Shown here: piece by piece, positions 7,486-14,187 of the stretch
Position numbering within the stretch: the first letter of the stretch is position 1
Layout of the letters: each line of letters starts with the position of its first letter
Assembly: GCA_023395775.1 (NCBI GenBank)
Contig: JAEWYA010000220.1
Location: forward strand, 1 to 17,667
Length of the DNA: 17,667 bases
Reading direction: 5' to 3'
DNA from: Bacillota bacterium
GTDB lineage: Bacteria; Bacillota; Clostridia; Oscillospirales; Oscillospiraceae
Notes under the pieces: model-generated
Told to the model about the DNA's origin: nothing
The model's input: the letters and a program-made list of their open reading frames with translations, nothing else
The model's database searches: none
Program-made: the position numbers and the translations under genes

Positions 7486-7537
7486 GTATTTTTGCAGCTC
7501 CTCGGCCTTCCCCGGCTCGGCGGTCCGGCTTTGCGTA

Positions 7538-9205
7538 TCAGGAGGAAACCGCGGAAACACCGGCGAAGCTGAACCAACCCCGCGCGTCGCGGCAAAGACC
7601 GGACCAGCCCTCCCGCAGCTTCCAGCCCGTGCCGGTGGTATAAAGAGGGCAGACCGCGGCCTCATCCAGTATAAGCGCCTCCGCGTCGTGGAGGCAGGCA
7701 AACCGCGCTGCCGGATCTGACGCGCTGTCGATGATGTTCAGCAGGGTATCGTAAGCACCGTTGTCGTAGTGCACCGTGTTCTGGGAGGACTTGCCGGAAA
7801 AGGAAGCGAGGAACCCCTCCGCATCGTTCACCAGCGCGGACATGGAGGTACCCGCCATACAGTAATCCCCGGAGCTCAGCGCGGCGGACAGTTCCTCCTT
7901 CGTTACCGCCCGCGCCCGGACCCGTATGCCAAGCACGGACTGCCACTCGCTTGTCAGCGCGCCGGCAACCTCCGCTGCCGGACCCTCGTCCACATAGATA
8001 TATTCCAGATTGTAGCGGCTGTCATAGCTACTGTCGGCCAGCAGCCCTTTTGCCTGAGCACAGTTGTTTTCGTAATCCTCTTCCGCCGAATTCAGAAGAT
8101 CGCCGCCGACTGTGCGGAAATCCTGCTCTCCGCCGCCGGGGACCCCGTAGGGCACCAATCCCTCCGCCGCCTTTGCTGTGCTGCCCGCCAGCGCGGCTAT
8201 GGTCTGCCGATCCACAGCCAGAGTCAGCGCCTGCCGGACTGCGGGATCGTCAAGGGGCTGCTGCTCGCCATTGAACAGGACTGTGTAGGTGGAGAGCTCC
8301 GGCGTGAGGGACTGTCCTTCGGAGATCTGATCTTCCAGCTGCGCCTGGGGCAGAGCGTATGTGAAATCCACGGTTTTCGCGTCATACAGCGCCCAGGCAT
8401 CCTCCGCACGGTCGGCAAAGATAAAACGAACGCCGTCGTTGCCGACGCGGCCGTAATAGCGGTCGCTGCGCGTCAGATTGAGAGTTTCACCGGATTGATA
8501 GTCGGACACCTGATAAGCTCCGTTGGTCACAAGACGGGTGGGATCATGCCACCACTTCAAAGGCGCGGCCCCCTCCCCGGCGGATTCCGAGGCGGTCTGG
8601 GCGCTCTCCTTCAAAGACTGCACCACATCCTGCCGCAAGGGACTGGTGGCAGGGGATGTGCAGACCTCCGTCAAAAACCAATCGTATTTGCCGGAGAGAA
8701 CAACCTCCAGCGTGGAGTCGTTTTTTGCGGTGACGGCCAGCTTGCTGAGGTCGCCTCCGGCGCGGACAGCGTCGTAGCCCTGTACTGGGGACAGCAGCTC
8801 GGCGTTGGGGGACAGCGTCAGCGGATTTGCAAGACGCTGCCAGGCATATACAAAATCATCCGCCGTGACCGCCTGTCCATCGGACCAGCGGGCGCTGCGC
8901 AGGTGAAAGGTATAGGTTGTGGTACCGTCGGAATTCTCTTCCATATCCACACTTTTTGCCATGCCCTCCACCGCGGTGGTATCACCGCCGGTACTGCAGG
9001 TCATGCGCATCAGGTTTTCATAAAGACTGCCGACCACCGTATTGTCTGCGGCGGTGGAAACATAGGCGGGGTCAAAGGTGGTCACGTCACTTCCTGCGCA
9101 CACCGGCAGAATCGACGCCGTCTCCGTCTTGCCGCAGCCGCACAGCGTCCCGGCGCACAACGCCACGGACAGCGCCAGAGCCGCCCATTGCTTCATTCGT
9201 CTCAT
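7538..9205 (-). CDS. Peptide/oligopeptide ABC transporter solute-binding lipoprotein (SBP family 5)
   Basis: This is a 555-residue extracellular lipoprotein expected to capture peptides or related solutes for an ABC importer. The N-terminus MRRMKQWAALALSVALCAGTLCGCGK is a lipoprotein signal, with Cys24 as the likely lipidated residue (lipobox LCGC). The mature protein has the family-5 pattern: FDPAYVSTAADNTVVGSLYENLM, a YTFHLRSARWSDGQAVTADDFVYAWQRL segment (close to the family signature), TNGAYQVSDYQSGETLNL, and PAVRQALTLAVDRQTIA. TAAGGAG at 9219-9213 stands 7 bases before ATG 9205. No permease or ATPase gene adjoins it; promoter and terminator make it monocistronic. The ligand is unknown. 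Confidence 0.93.
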   Translation of the reverse strand: MRRMKQWAALALSVALCAGTLCGCGKTETASILPVCAGSDVTTFDPAYVSTAADNTVVGSLYENLMRMTCSTGGDTTAVEGMAKSVDMEENSDGTTTYTFHLRSARWSDGQAVTADDFVYAWQRLANPLTLSPNAELLSPVQGYDAVRAGGDLSKLAVTAKNDSTLEVVLSGKYDWFLTEVCTSPATSPLRQDVVQSLKESAQTASESAGEGAAPLKWWHDPTRLVTNGAYQVSDYQSGETLNLTRSDRYYGRVGNDGVRFIFADRAEDAWALYDAKTVDFTYALPQAQLEDQISEGQSLTPELSTYTVLFNGEQQPLDDPAVRQALTLAVDRQTIAALAGSTAKAAEGLVPYGVPGGGEQDFRTVGGDLLNSAEEDYENNCAQAKGLLADSSYDSRYNLEYIYVDEGPAAEVAGALTSEWQSVLGIRVRARAVTKEELSAALSSGDYCMAGTSMSALVNDAEGFLASFSGKSSQNTVHYDNGAYDTLLNIIDSASDPAARFACLHDAEALILDEAAVCPLYTTGTGWKLREGWSGLCRDARGWFSFAGVSAVSS

Positions 9206-9302
9206 GTGTGTTCTCCTTACAGAATACGGCGCCCGGAGGCGCGTTTTGCCAATTCGCCGCTTTGCGGTGCAAAAGGTTTTTCGCGAGGATGCGAAAACAT
9301 TG
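9206..9302 (-). promoter_or_regulatory. Structured 5' leader of the solute-binding protein mRNA
   Basis: Between the predicted transcription start (near 9302) and ATG 9205 the RNA can form three hairpins. The first is TTTTCGC/GCGAAAA (9297-9291 with 9284-9278). The second is TTTTGC/GCAAAA (9274-9269 with 9249-9244), enclosing CCGC/GCGG (9267-9264 with 9260-9257). The third is GCGCC/GGCGC (9242-9238 with 9233-9229), 10 bases before the ribosome binding site. It matches no riboswitch class I can recognise. Confidence 0.45.
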
Positions 9303-9308
9303 AGTATT

Positions 9309-9338
9309 ATTATACGTGATTTTGCACACGGTTGTAAA
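9309..9338 (-). promoter_or_regulatory. Sigma-A promoter of the solute-binding protein gene
   Basis: On the minus strand TTTACA (9338-9333), an 18-bp spacer and a perfect TATAAT (9314-9309) form a strong vegetative promoter. The predicted start near 9302 leaves a leader of about 97 bases. Confidence 0.75.
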
Positions 9339-9380
9339 GTCGAAGGAAGAAGAAAGTAACAAATATTTACAAAATTAAGG

Positions 9381-9394
9381 AATTGTTAACAATT
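9381..9394. promoter_or_regulatory. Perfect 14-bp palindrome upstream of the solute-binding protein promoter
   Basis: AATTGTTAACAATT is a perfect palindrome about 43 bp upstream of the -35 box. A second palindrome, GAATGCATTC, lies at 9406-9415. Such sites often bind dimeric regulators, but AT-rich palindromes also arise by chance and no cognate regulator is visible. Confidence 0.35.
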
Positions 9395-9435
9395 TTTCCC
9401 TGTCTGAATGCATTCGGTGACTCCAAAGGACTCAG

Positions 9436-9509
9436 AAAAATCTGTTGAAAAAGCGGGGCTTTTTCAACAGGTTGACGGCGGCAGAGCAATTTCCCTCTGC
9501 CGCCGTCAA
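9436..9509 (-). terminator. Tandem-hairpin terminator of the HAD phosphatase gene
   Basis: Going down the minus strand, a perfect 15-bp stem (9509-9495 with 9486-9472, loop of 8) is followed at once by a perfect 13-bp stem (9470-9458 with 9454-9442, CCC loop). Then comes ATTTTT (complement of 9441-9436). The second hairpin plus T5 is a standard intrinsic terminator. The first begins 10 bases after the HAD stop. Confidence 0.85.
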
Positions 9510-9519
9510 AAGTAACAGA

Positions 9520-10176
9520 TCAGTGGCTGAGAATATATTGCTCCAATTCCGCAGCAGTCTGCACCACCGCTACTGCCCCGGCCTCTTCCAATTCGCCGGG
9601 GGCGGCGTAACCGAAAAACTCCACGCCCACGCAGTCGATGCCGCACTCTTTGGCGCCCAGCACATCATACTTCCGGTCGCCCACCATCAGGATGGAGGGC
9701 TTGTCCGCATCGCTCAGGCCAAGGCGGCGAAGCGTATCCCGAATGACGTCGGCCTTCGTATAATCGCCGTGGAGCGGACTGCCCGCAATGGTGGAGAGGG
9801 ACGGCGTAAAACCGAACCGCTCACAGATATCCAGGCACAGTCCCTCCGGCTTGGAGGAAGACAGCGCCAGCACGTACCCCGCCTGCTTCAGCCGAGCGCA
9901 GAGCTCCGGCAGCCCGGGCGCAGCCGCGTTCTCAAATTTTCCAATGGGCTCATAACGTTCCCGGAATGCCTCAATTCCCACCGTCGCCTGTTCTTTTGTC
10001 AGACCGCCCAATTCCATGAAGGTATCCTGCAGCGGAGGACCGATAAACTTGATCAGCGTCGCCTCGTCGGGTATGGGCATGCCCAGCTTTTCAAACGCAT
10101 AGCGCAGGCAGTTGAGAATTCCCTCTTTGGAATCCGTCAGCGTTCCGTCCAGATCAAATAAAATAACATGATACAT
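9520..10176 (-). CDS. HAD-superfamily phosphatase (phosphoglycolate phosphatase / 5'-nucleotidase-like)
   Basis: This is a soluble 218-residue haloacid-dehalogenase hydrolase that dephosphorylates small metabolites through an aspartyl-phosphate. Motif I is FDLDGTLTDS (nucleophile D8, acid/base D10), motif II is ALSSSKPE, motif III contains the lysine of GDYTKADVI, and motif IV is GDRKYDVLGAKECGI. The helical cap (about 18-80, with FIGPPLQDTFMELGGL) is of the type in Gph-like and Gram-positive 5'-nucleotidase-like HADs. ATG 10176 is chosen because motif I starts at residue 7 and GAGGGA (10188-10183) stands 6 bases upstream. The longer frame to 10233 would start inside the promoter. The physiological substrate is not predictable. 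Confidence 0.92.
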   Translation of the reverse strand: MYHVILFDLDGTLTDSKEGILNCLRYAFEKLGMPIPDEATLIKFIGPPLQDTFMELGGLTKEQATVGIEAFRERYEPIGKFENAAAPGLPELCARLKQAGYVLALSSSKPEGLCLDICERFGFTPSLSTIAGSPLHGDYTKADVIRDTLRRLGLSDADKPSILMVGDRKYDVLGAKECGIDCVGVEFFGYAAPGELEEAGAVAVVQTAAELEQYILSH

Positions 10177-10204
10177 AAATTTTCCCTCGCTTCCGTTCTG
10201 AAAT

Positions 10205-10233
10205 ATTTTATCATGTTCCGCCGCGCCGCGCAA
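10205..10233 (-). promoter_or_regulatory. Promoter of the HAD phosphatase gene
   Basis: On the minus strand TTGCGC (10233-10228), a 17-bp spacer and TAAAAT (10210-10205) with an extended TG (TGATAAAAT) form a good sigma-A promoter. It is divergent from the efflux-operon promoter about 70-100 bp away. Confidence 0.7.
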
Positions 10234-10301
10234 GTCGGCAAATAAAAGCGTGGGATGCTCGCTAAAAAGGGGCGTCGTGTAAAAAATTTACGCCGGTGGT
10301 C

Positions 10302-10329
10302 TTGACTTTTCAAAAGGCTGTGTTAATGT
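10302..10329 (+). promoter_or_regulatory. Promoter of the efflux operon
   Basis: TTGACT (10302-10307), a 16-bp spacer and TAATGT (10324-10329) preceded by TG at 10321-10322 (TG-T-TAATGT) look like a sigma-A promoter. The -35 is strong and the -10 is weak but extended. The -10 lies inside the left arm of the inverted repeat at 10324-10349. Confidence 0.55.
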
Positions 10330-10349
10330 ATTACGTGCGTAATACATTA
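10324..10349. promoter_or_regulatory. Operator-like inverted repeat overlapping the -10 box
   Basis: TAATGTATTACG (10324-10335) and CGTAATACATTA (10338-10349) are exact reverse complements separated by TG. The size and the TGTATTAC/GTAATACA core fit a dimeric HTH repressor such as a TetR or GntR member. It covers the -10 and start region, so binding would block transcription. No regulator gene lies in the window. It is too short of T residues downstream to be a terminator. Confidence 0.75.
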
Positions 10350-10423
10350 GGTGGGCATCCTTGGACGTTTTGGGGATAGTTCCCTCAATAGGAGCCGGTT
10401 TCAAGCTTTGTTTAAGGTGAATC

Positions 10424-10489
10424 ATGGAAACTGTCCTATGGTACATGATACGGCCCAAGGCCGGATGCAAGGTTTATGTAAGGAAATGA
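10424..10489 (+). CDS. Short leader ORF (21 codons) before the efflux adaptor gene
   Basis: ATG 10424 to TGA 10487-10489 encodes a 21-residue basic peptide beginning METVLWYMIRP and ending KAGCKVYVRK. AAGGTGA at 10414-10420 is a good ribosome binding site for this ATG. The stop lies 8 bases before the adaptor ATG (10498), and the adaptor's AGGA site overlaps the end of the leader, so the two are coupled. The start codon lies within a possible stem (ATCATG 10421-10426 with CATGAT 10444-10449), and CGGCC/GGCCG (10451-10463) forms a second one. Position and size fit a regulatory leader peptide. I do not recognise the peptide; expression is inferred only from the site and spacing. Confidence 0.55.
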   Translation: METVLWYMIRPKAGCKVYVRK

Positions 10490-10497
10490 GGAATTGT

Positions 10498-12243
10498 ATG
10501 AGCGAAGAATTGCAGGAAAAAACCGAGGTGCAGAAGCCGGACGCCGCGCCGGTCAAAAAGAAACAGCTTAAAATTTTCCGAAAGCTGAAGGGACTGTGGA
10601 GCCATAAGAAGCTGCGCAAATGGCTGATTCTGGCGGTGGTGCTGGTGGTGGCCGCAGCCCTGGTTTTGCGCAGTTTTGGCCAAAAAAAGGAGTCCGCCGC
10701 AGTCACCTATGTGGAGGAGGCCGCGTCCTACCGGGCCATCACCCAGTCTCTCAGCGGCACCGGTACGCTCCAGCCCGCCAACTCCTATACCGTCACCACT
10801 CTGAAGGAAGGCGAAATTTTATCGGCTGATTTTGAGGAGGGCGATACCGTCACCAAGGGCACCGTCCTCTACAAGCTGGACAGCTCCGACGTCAGCAGCA
10901 ATCTGGAAAAGGCGCAGCTGTCGCTGAACCAGGCTCAGCGCAGCTATGAGAAGGCGGCCTACGCCCAGTCCCCCGTGGCGGGCACCGTGGTCTCTCTGGA
11001 TGTGAAGGTGGGCGACGTGGTGAAAGCCGGTGATACCGTAGCCACCGTGCGCAACAATTCCGCCATGACCTTGAAGGTGCCCTTCGCGTCGGACGACGCG
11101 GCCGGCTTTTATGTGGGCGAAAGCGCATCCGTGGTTCTGGACGGTTCATTTGAGACGCTTGCCGGCAAAGTGACCTCCGTCTCCGCCGCCGATACGGTGC
11201 TCACCGGCAACCGCATCGTACGCTATGTGACGATCTCCGTGACCAACCCTGGCGGCCTTACCGACACGCAGGTCGCCACCGCCACCATCAACGGCTGCGG
11301 CTCCAGTGAGAACGCGGCTCTTGAGTATAAGGCGGCGGAGGATGTGACCGCAGCCTCCGGCGGCACTGTGGCCGCCGTCAACGTAAAGGAGGGCGGAAAG
11401 GTATCCGCCGGGCAGACCATCGTCACCTTTGCCTCCAACGCGGCCAATGACTCCGTTCAGTCGGCGCAGGACAATCTGCAAAGCGCGGAGCTGAGCATGG
11501 AGACCTCTCAGAAGCAGCTGGACGATTACACCATCACCTCCCCCATCGACGGCACCATCGTGGATAAGCAGATCAAGGCCGGCGAAAAGGTGGAGTCCGG
11601 CGACACCCTCTGCGTGATCTACGACCTAAGCTATCTTGAAATGACCCTCAGCGTAGATGAGCTGGACATCACGCAGGTTTCCGTTGGTCAGAAGGTCACC
11701 ATCACGGCGGACGCCGTGGACGGTCAGACATTCACCGGCGAGGTAACCAAGATCTCCATGGCAGGAACCACCAGCAACAACGCAACCACCTATCCCGTCA
11801 CCGTCCGCATTGACGACTACGGCGACCTGTGGCCCGGCATGAACGTGGACGCGGAGATTGTTCTTGCGGAGAATGACAATGCGCTTTCCATTCCCAGCGC
11901 GGCCTTGGAGCGGGGCAACAAAGTGCTGATTACCTCTGATTCTCCCAGCGCATCCAACGCCCTGGAAGACAAAGCCCCCGAGGGCTACGTCTATGTCTCC
12001 GTGGAAACAGGCGTCAGCAATGACGATTACATCGAGGTTACCTCCGGGCTTCAGGAGGGCGATACGGTGGCCTATCTGCCCTTCACCAGCACTTCCTCCG
12101 CCATGGATGTGTTGATGGGCGACGACTCGGAAGGCGGTCCCAACGGCAGTGAAAACGGCGGCGGCGGACCCGGAGGCGGGCCCGGAGGCGGTGCACCCAG
12201 CAGCGGAGGCGGCGCACCCAGCGGCGGAGGGCCGGTGGAATGA
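10498..12243 (+). CDS. Membrane fusion / periplasmic-adaptor-like protein of a MacAB-type ABC transporter
   Basis: This 581-residue HlyD-family protein (YknX/MacA-like) is expected to sit on the outer face of the membrane and work with the ATPase and permease encoded next. A basic cytoplasmic N-terminus (1-41) precedes one membrane helix (42-57). Four lipoyl half-motifs are visible: EGEILSADFEEGDTVTKG (about 104-121), SPVAGTVVSLDVKVGDVVKAG (from 158), ASGGTVAAVNVKEGGKVSAG (from 286) and SPIDGTIVDKQIKAGEKVESG (from 348). Between the pairs are short helices (EKAQLSLNQAQRSYEKA; SAQDNLQSAELSMETSQKQL), and each pair is followed by a barrel-like segment. It ends in a Gly/Pro-rich tail. ATG 10498 has an AGGA site and places the basic N-terminus correctly; the open frame extends to GTG 10351, but that part overlaps the leader ORF. 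Its stop overlaps the ATPase start. Confidence 0.9.
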   Translation: MSEELQEKTEVQKPDAAPVKKKQLKIFRKLKGLWSHKKLRKWLILAVVLVVAAALVLRSFGQKKESAAVTYVEEAASYRAITQSLSGTGTLQPANSYTVTTLKEGEILSADFEEGDTVTKGTVLYKLDSSDVSSNLEKAQLSLNQAQRSYEKAAYAQSPVAGTVVSLDVKVGDVVKAGDTVATVRNNSAMTLKVPFASDDAAGFYVGESASVVLDGSFETLAGKVTSVSAADTVLTGNRIVRYVTISVTNPGGLTDTQVATATINGCGSSENAALEYKAAEDVTAASGGTVAAVNVKEGGKVSAGQTIVTFASNAANDSVQSAQDNLQSAELSMETSQKQLDDYTITSPIDGTIVDKQIKAGEKVESGDTLCVIYDLSYLEMTLSVDELDITQVSVGQKVTITADAVDGQTFTGEVTKISMAGTTSNNATTYPVTVRIDDYGDLWPGMNVDAEIVLAENDNALSIPSAALERGNKVLITSDSPSASNALEDKAPEGYVYVSVETGVSNDDYIEVTSGLQEGDTVAYLPFTSTSSAMDVLMGDDSEGGPNGSENGGGGPGGGPGGGAPSSGGGAPSGGGPVE

Positions 12244-12977
12244 GCGCGCTGATTGAATTTCAGGACGTCTCCAAGGTCTATGAGATGGGTGATTCGGTTG
12301 TCCGGGCCGCAGACCACATTTCCATGCGGATTGAAAAAGGCGAGTTTGTGGCCATTGTGGGCCAATCCGGCTCCGGCAAATCCACCTGCATGAATATTAT
12401 CGGCTGTCTGGACGTCCCCTCCTCCGGCTCCTATCTGCTGGACGGTCAGGACGTAGGCAAAATGGATAAAAACCAGCTGGCTGAAATCCGAAACAAGATG
12501 CTGGGCTTTATCTTCCAGCAGTACAATCTGCTGCCCAAGCTGACGCTGCTGGAAAATGTGGAGGTACCCATGATGTATGCCGGCGTTTCAAGGAGTGACC
12601 GGCGGGAGCGGGCCAAGGTGGCGCTGGAGATGGTGGGTCTTGGAAGCAAGATAAACCATCGGCCCGCCCAGCTTTCCGGCGGCCAGCAGCAGCGTGTTTC
12701 CATTGCCCGGGCTCTGGTGGGAGAACCGGCGGTGATTCTGGCCGACGAGCCCACCGGCGCGCTGGACTCCCACACCGGTCGGGAGGTGCTGTCTCTTTTG
12801 CAGCAGCTTCACGCCGCCGGCAACACGGTGGTCCTCATTACCCATGATAACTCCATCGCCGTTCAGGCCCAGCGCATTATCCGTCTGGAAGACGGCCGCG
12901 TCATTTACGACGGGGACGCCCACGCCCCGGAGGCAGTGGTATCGCCGAACCTGGCAGGAACGGGAGGCGGACAATGA
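12240..12977 (+). CDS. ABC transporter ATP-binding protein (MacB/LolD/YknY type)
   Basis: This 245-residue cytoplasmic ATPase powers the transporter formed with the downstream permease. The motifs are Walker A GQSGSGKST, the Q-loop FIFQQYNLLPKLT, signature LSGGQQQRV, Walker B VILADEPTGALD and the H-loop ITHD. The sequence IIGCLDVPSSGSYLLDGQDV and the absence of fused membrane helices place it in the MacB/LolD/FtsE-like group, which works with FtsX-fold permeases and not with 6-TM importers. It overlaps both neighbours by 4 bases (ATGA at 12240-12243 and 12974-12977), so expression is coupled. The last 20 or so residues are a short Ala/Gly-rich tail. Confidence 0.96.
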   Translation: MSALIEFQDVSKVYEMGDSVVRAADHISMRIEKGEFVAIVGQSGSGKSTCMNIIGCLDVPSSGSYLLDGQDVGKMDKNQLAEIRNKMLGFIFQQYNLLPKLTLLENVEVPMMYAGVSRSDRRERAKVALEMVGLGSKINHRPAQLSGGQQQRVSIARALVGEPAVILADEPTGALDSHTGREVLSLLQQLHAAGNTVVLITHDNSIAVQAQRIIRLEDGRVIYDGDAHAPEAVVSPNLAGTGGGQ

Positions 12978-14173
12978 AATTAACGGAGGCTTTCCTGCTC
13001 GCCATTAAAAACATCCGAGGCAGCAAAATGCGCACCTTCCTGACGATGCTGGGTATCATCATCGGCATTGCGGCGGTGATCGTCATCGTGGGACTTGGCA
13101 ACGGCATGGAAAACTATATGAAAGACAGCTTCTCTGATATGGGGACAAATACCCTGATCGTCACCATTAAGGGCCGGGGCAGCTCGCGGAGCGTGTCCGA
13201 AAAGCAGATGTATGATCTGGTAGCGGAGAACCCCGACTATCTCAACCAGATTTCCCCCACGGTCAGCTTGACCAGCGGCGTGAAGATCGGAACGGAGAGC
13301 CTTTCCTCCACCACCGTCACGGGCGTCAGCGAGGCCTATTTCAATATGAAAAACTATACCGTCTCCGCGGGCCGGGCCCTTCAGTATGTGGACGTATCCA
13401 AACGGCGGAATGTCTGCGTGGTGGGCAACTACCTCAATGAAACCTACTATGACGGCAGCGCCGTGGGTCAGACCATCCGCCTGGGCGGCAGAAACTTCAC
13501 CATTGTGGGCGTCATGAAGCAGGAGACCGACGGCGAAATGGAGGAGGGCGGCACGGATGACTGCGTCTTCCTCCCCTATTCCACCGCGGCCAGAATGTCC
13601 TACACCGGCGTCATCAGCGACTATACCATCACCGTGGTGGATGAGACTCAGGCGAGGGCCTGCGTCACCATCGTGGAGGGCTGCCTTTACGACATTTTTG
13701 AGGATGAAGATGCCTATCAGGTCGTCAGTATGGCCGAAATGCTGGACGCCATGAATTCCATGATCAATGTCATGATCGGAATTTTGGCGGGCATTGCCGC
13801 GATTTCCCTGGTGGTGGGCGGCATCGGCATCATGAACATCATGCTGGTGTCCGTCACGGAGCGGACGCGGGAGATCGGCATCCGCAAAGCGCTGGGCGCG
13901 AAAGAGCGGTACATTATGCAGCAGTTCGTGATTGAGGCCGCCACCACCTCCGCTCTTGGCGGCGTGCTGGGCATCGTCGTGGGCTACGGCCTTTCCTCCA
14001 TCGGTACCATCATCGTTTCAGCGCTGATGGAAGAGGGTTTGACCGTCAGCCCATCCATAGGCGCGGTGCTTGGTGCGTTCAGCATCTCCACGTTTATTGG
14101 CATCGTGTTCGGCTATCTGCCGGCGAAAAAGGCGGCGCGGCTGAACCCCATCGACGCGCTGCATTACGACTGA
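12974..14173 (+). CDS. ABC transporter permease, MacB/FtsX family
   Basis: This is a 399-residue membrane protein. Helix 1 (about 20-42, MRTFLTMLGIIIGIAAVIVIVGLG) is followed by a MacB-type extracytoplasmic domain (about 45-255). Three C-terminal FtsX helices follow (about 262-290, 325-347, 359-383), with the conserved cytoplasmic segment SVTERTREIGIRKALGAKERYI between helices 2 and 3 and an LPAKKAARLNPIDALHYD ending. This is the four-helix mechanotransmission fold of MacB, LolCE and YknZ. With the adaptor and ATPase it should form an efflux or envelope-substrate exporter. The substrate (antibiotic, peptide or lipid) cannot be told. The start overlaps the ATPase stop, and the SLH gene begins 14 bases after its stop. 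Confidence 0.95.
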   Translation: MKLTEAFLLAIKNIRGSKMRTFLTMLGIIIGIAAVIVIVGLGNGMENYMKDSFSDMGTNTLIVTIKGRGSSRSVSEKQMYDLVAENPDYLNQISPTVSLTSGVKIGTESLSSTTVTGVSEAYFNMKNYTVSAGRALQYVDVSKRRNVCVVGNYLNETYYDGSAVGQTIRLGGRNFTIVGVMKQETDGEMEEGGTDDCVFLPYSTAARMSYTGVISDYTITVVDETQARACVTIVEGCLYDIFEDEDAYQVVSMAEMLDAMNSMINVMIGILAGIAAISLVVGGIGIMNIMLVSVTERTREIGIRKALGAKERYIMQQFVIEAATTSALGGVLGIVVGYGLSSIGTIIVSALMEEGLTVSPSIGAVLGAFSISTFIGIVFGYLPAKKAARLNPIDALHYD

Positions 14174-14187
14174 GGAGAGAAGCAAGT

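Noticed and set aside
7351..7701. N-terminal extension of the M20 protein
   Set aside because: The extension would run through an extended -10 promoter, an ideal AGGAGGTGA site and the terminator hairpin of the neighbouring gene; the M20 domain starts at 7350.
7769..9319. 516-codon plus-strand open frame opposite the solute-binding protein
   Set aside because: The minus-strand lipoprotein has a signal peptide, lipobox, ribosome binding site, promoter and terminator; the plus frame has none of these and runs through the leader and promoter.
10271..10294. Possible hairpin around GTAAA-AAA-TTTAC between the divergent promoters
   Set aside because: The arms are only 5 bp with a mismatched extension (GGCG with GCC), and AT-rich dyads of this size are common; no role can be supported.
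10351..10497. N-terminal extension of the adaptor from GTG 10351
   Set aside because: It would start next to the operator, has no suitable ribosome binding site, and overlaps a better-initiated leader ORF; ATG 10498 gives a normal cytoplasmic tail plus membrane helix.
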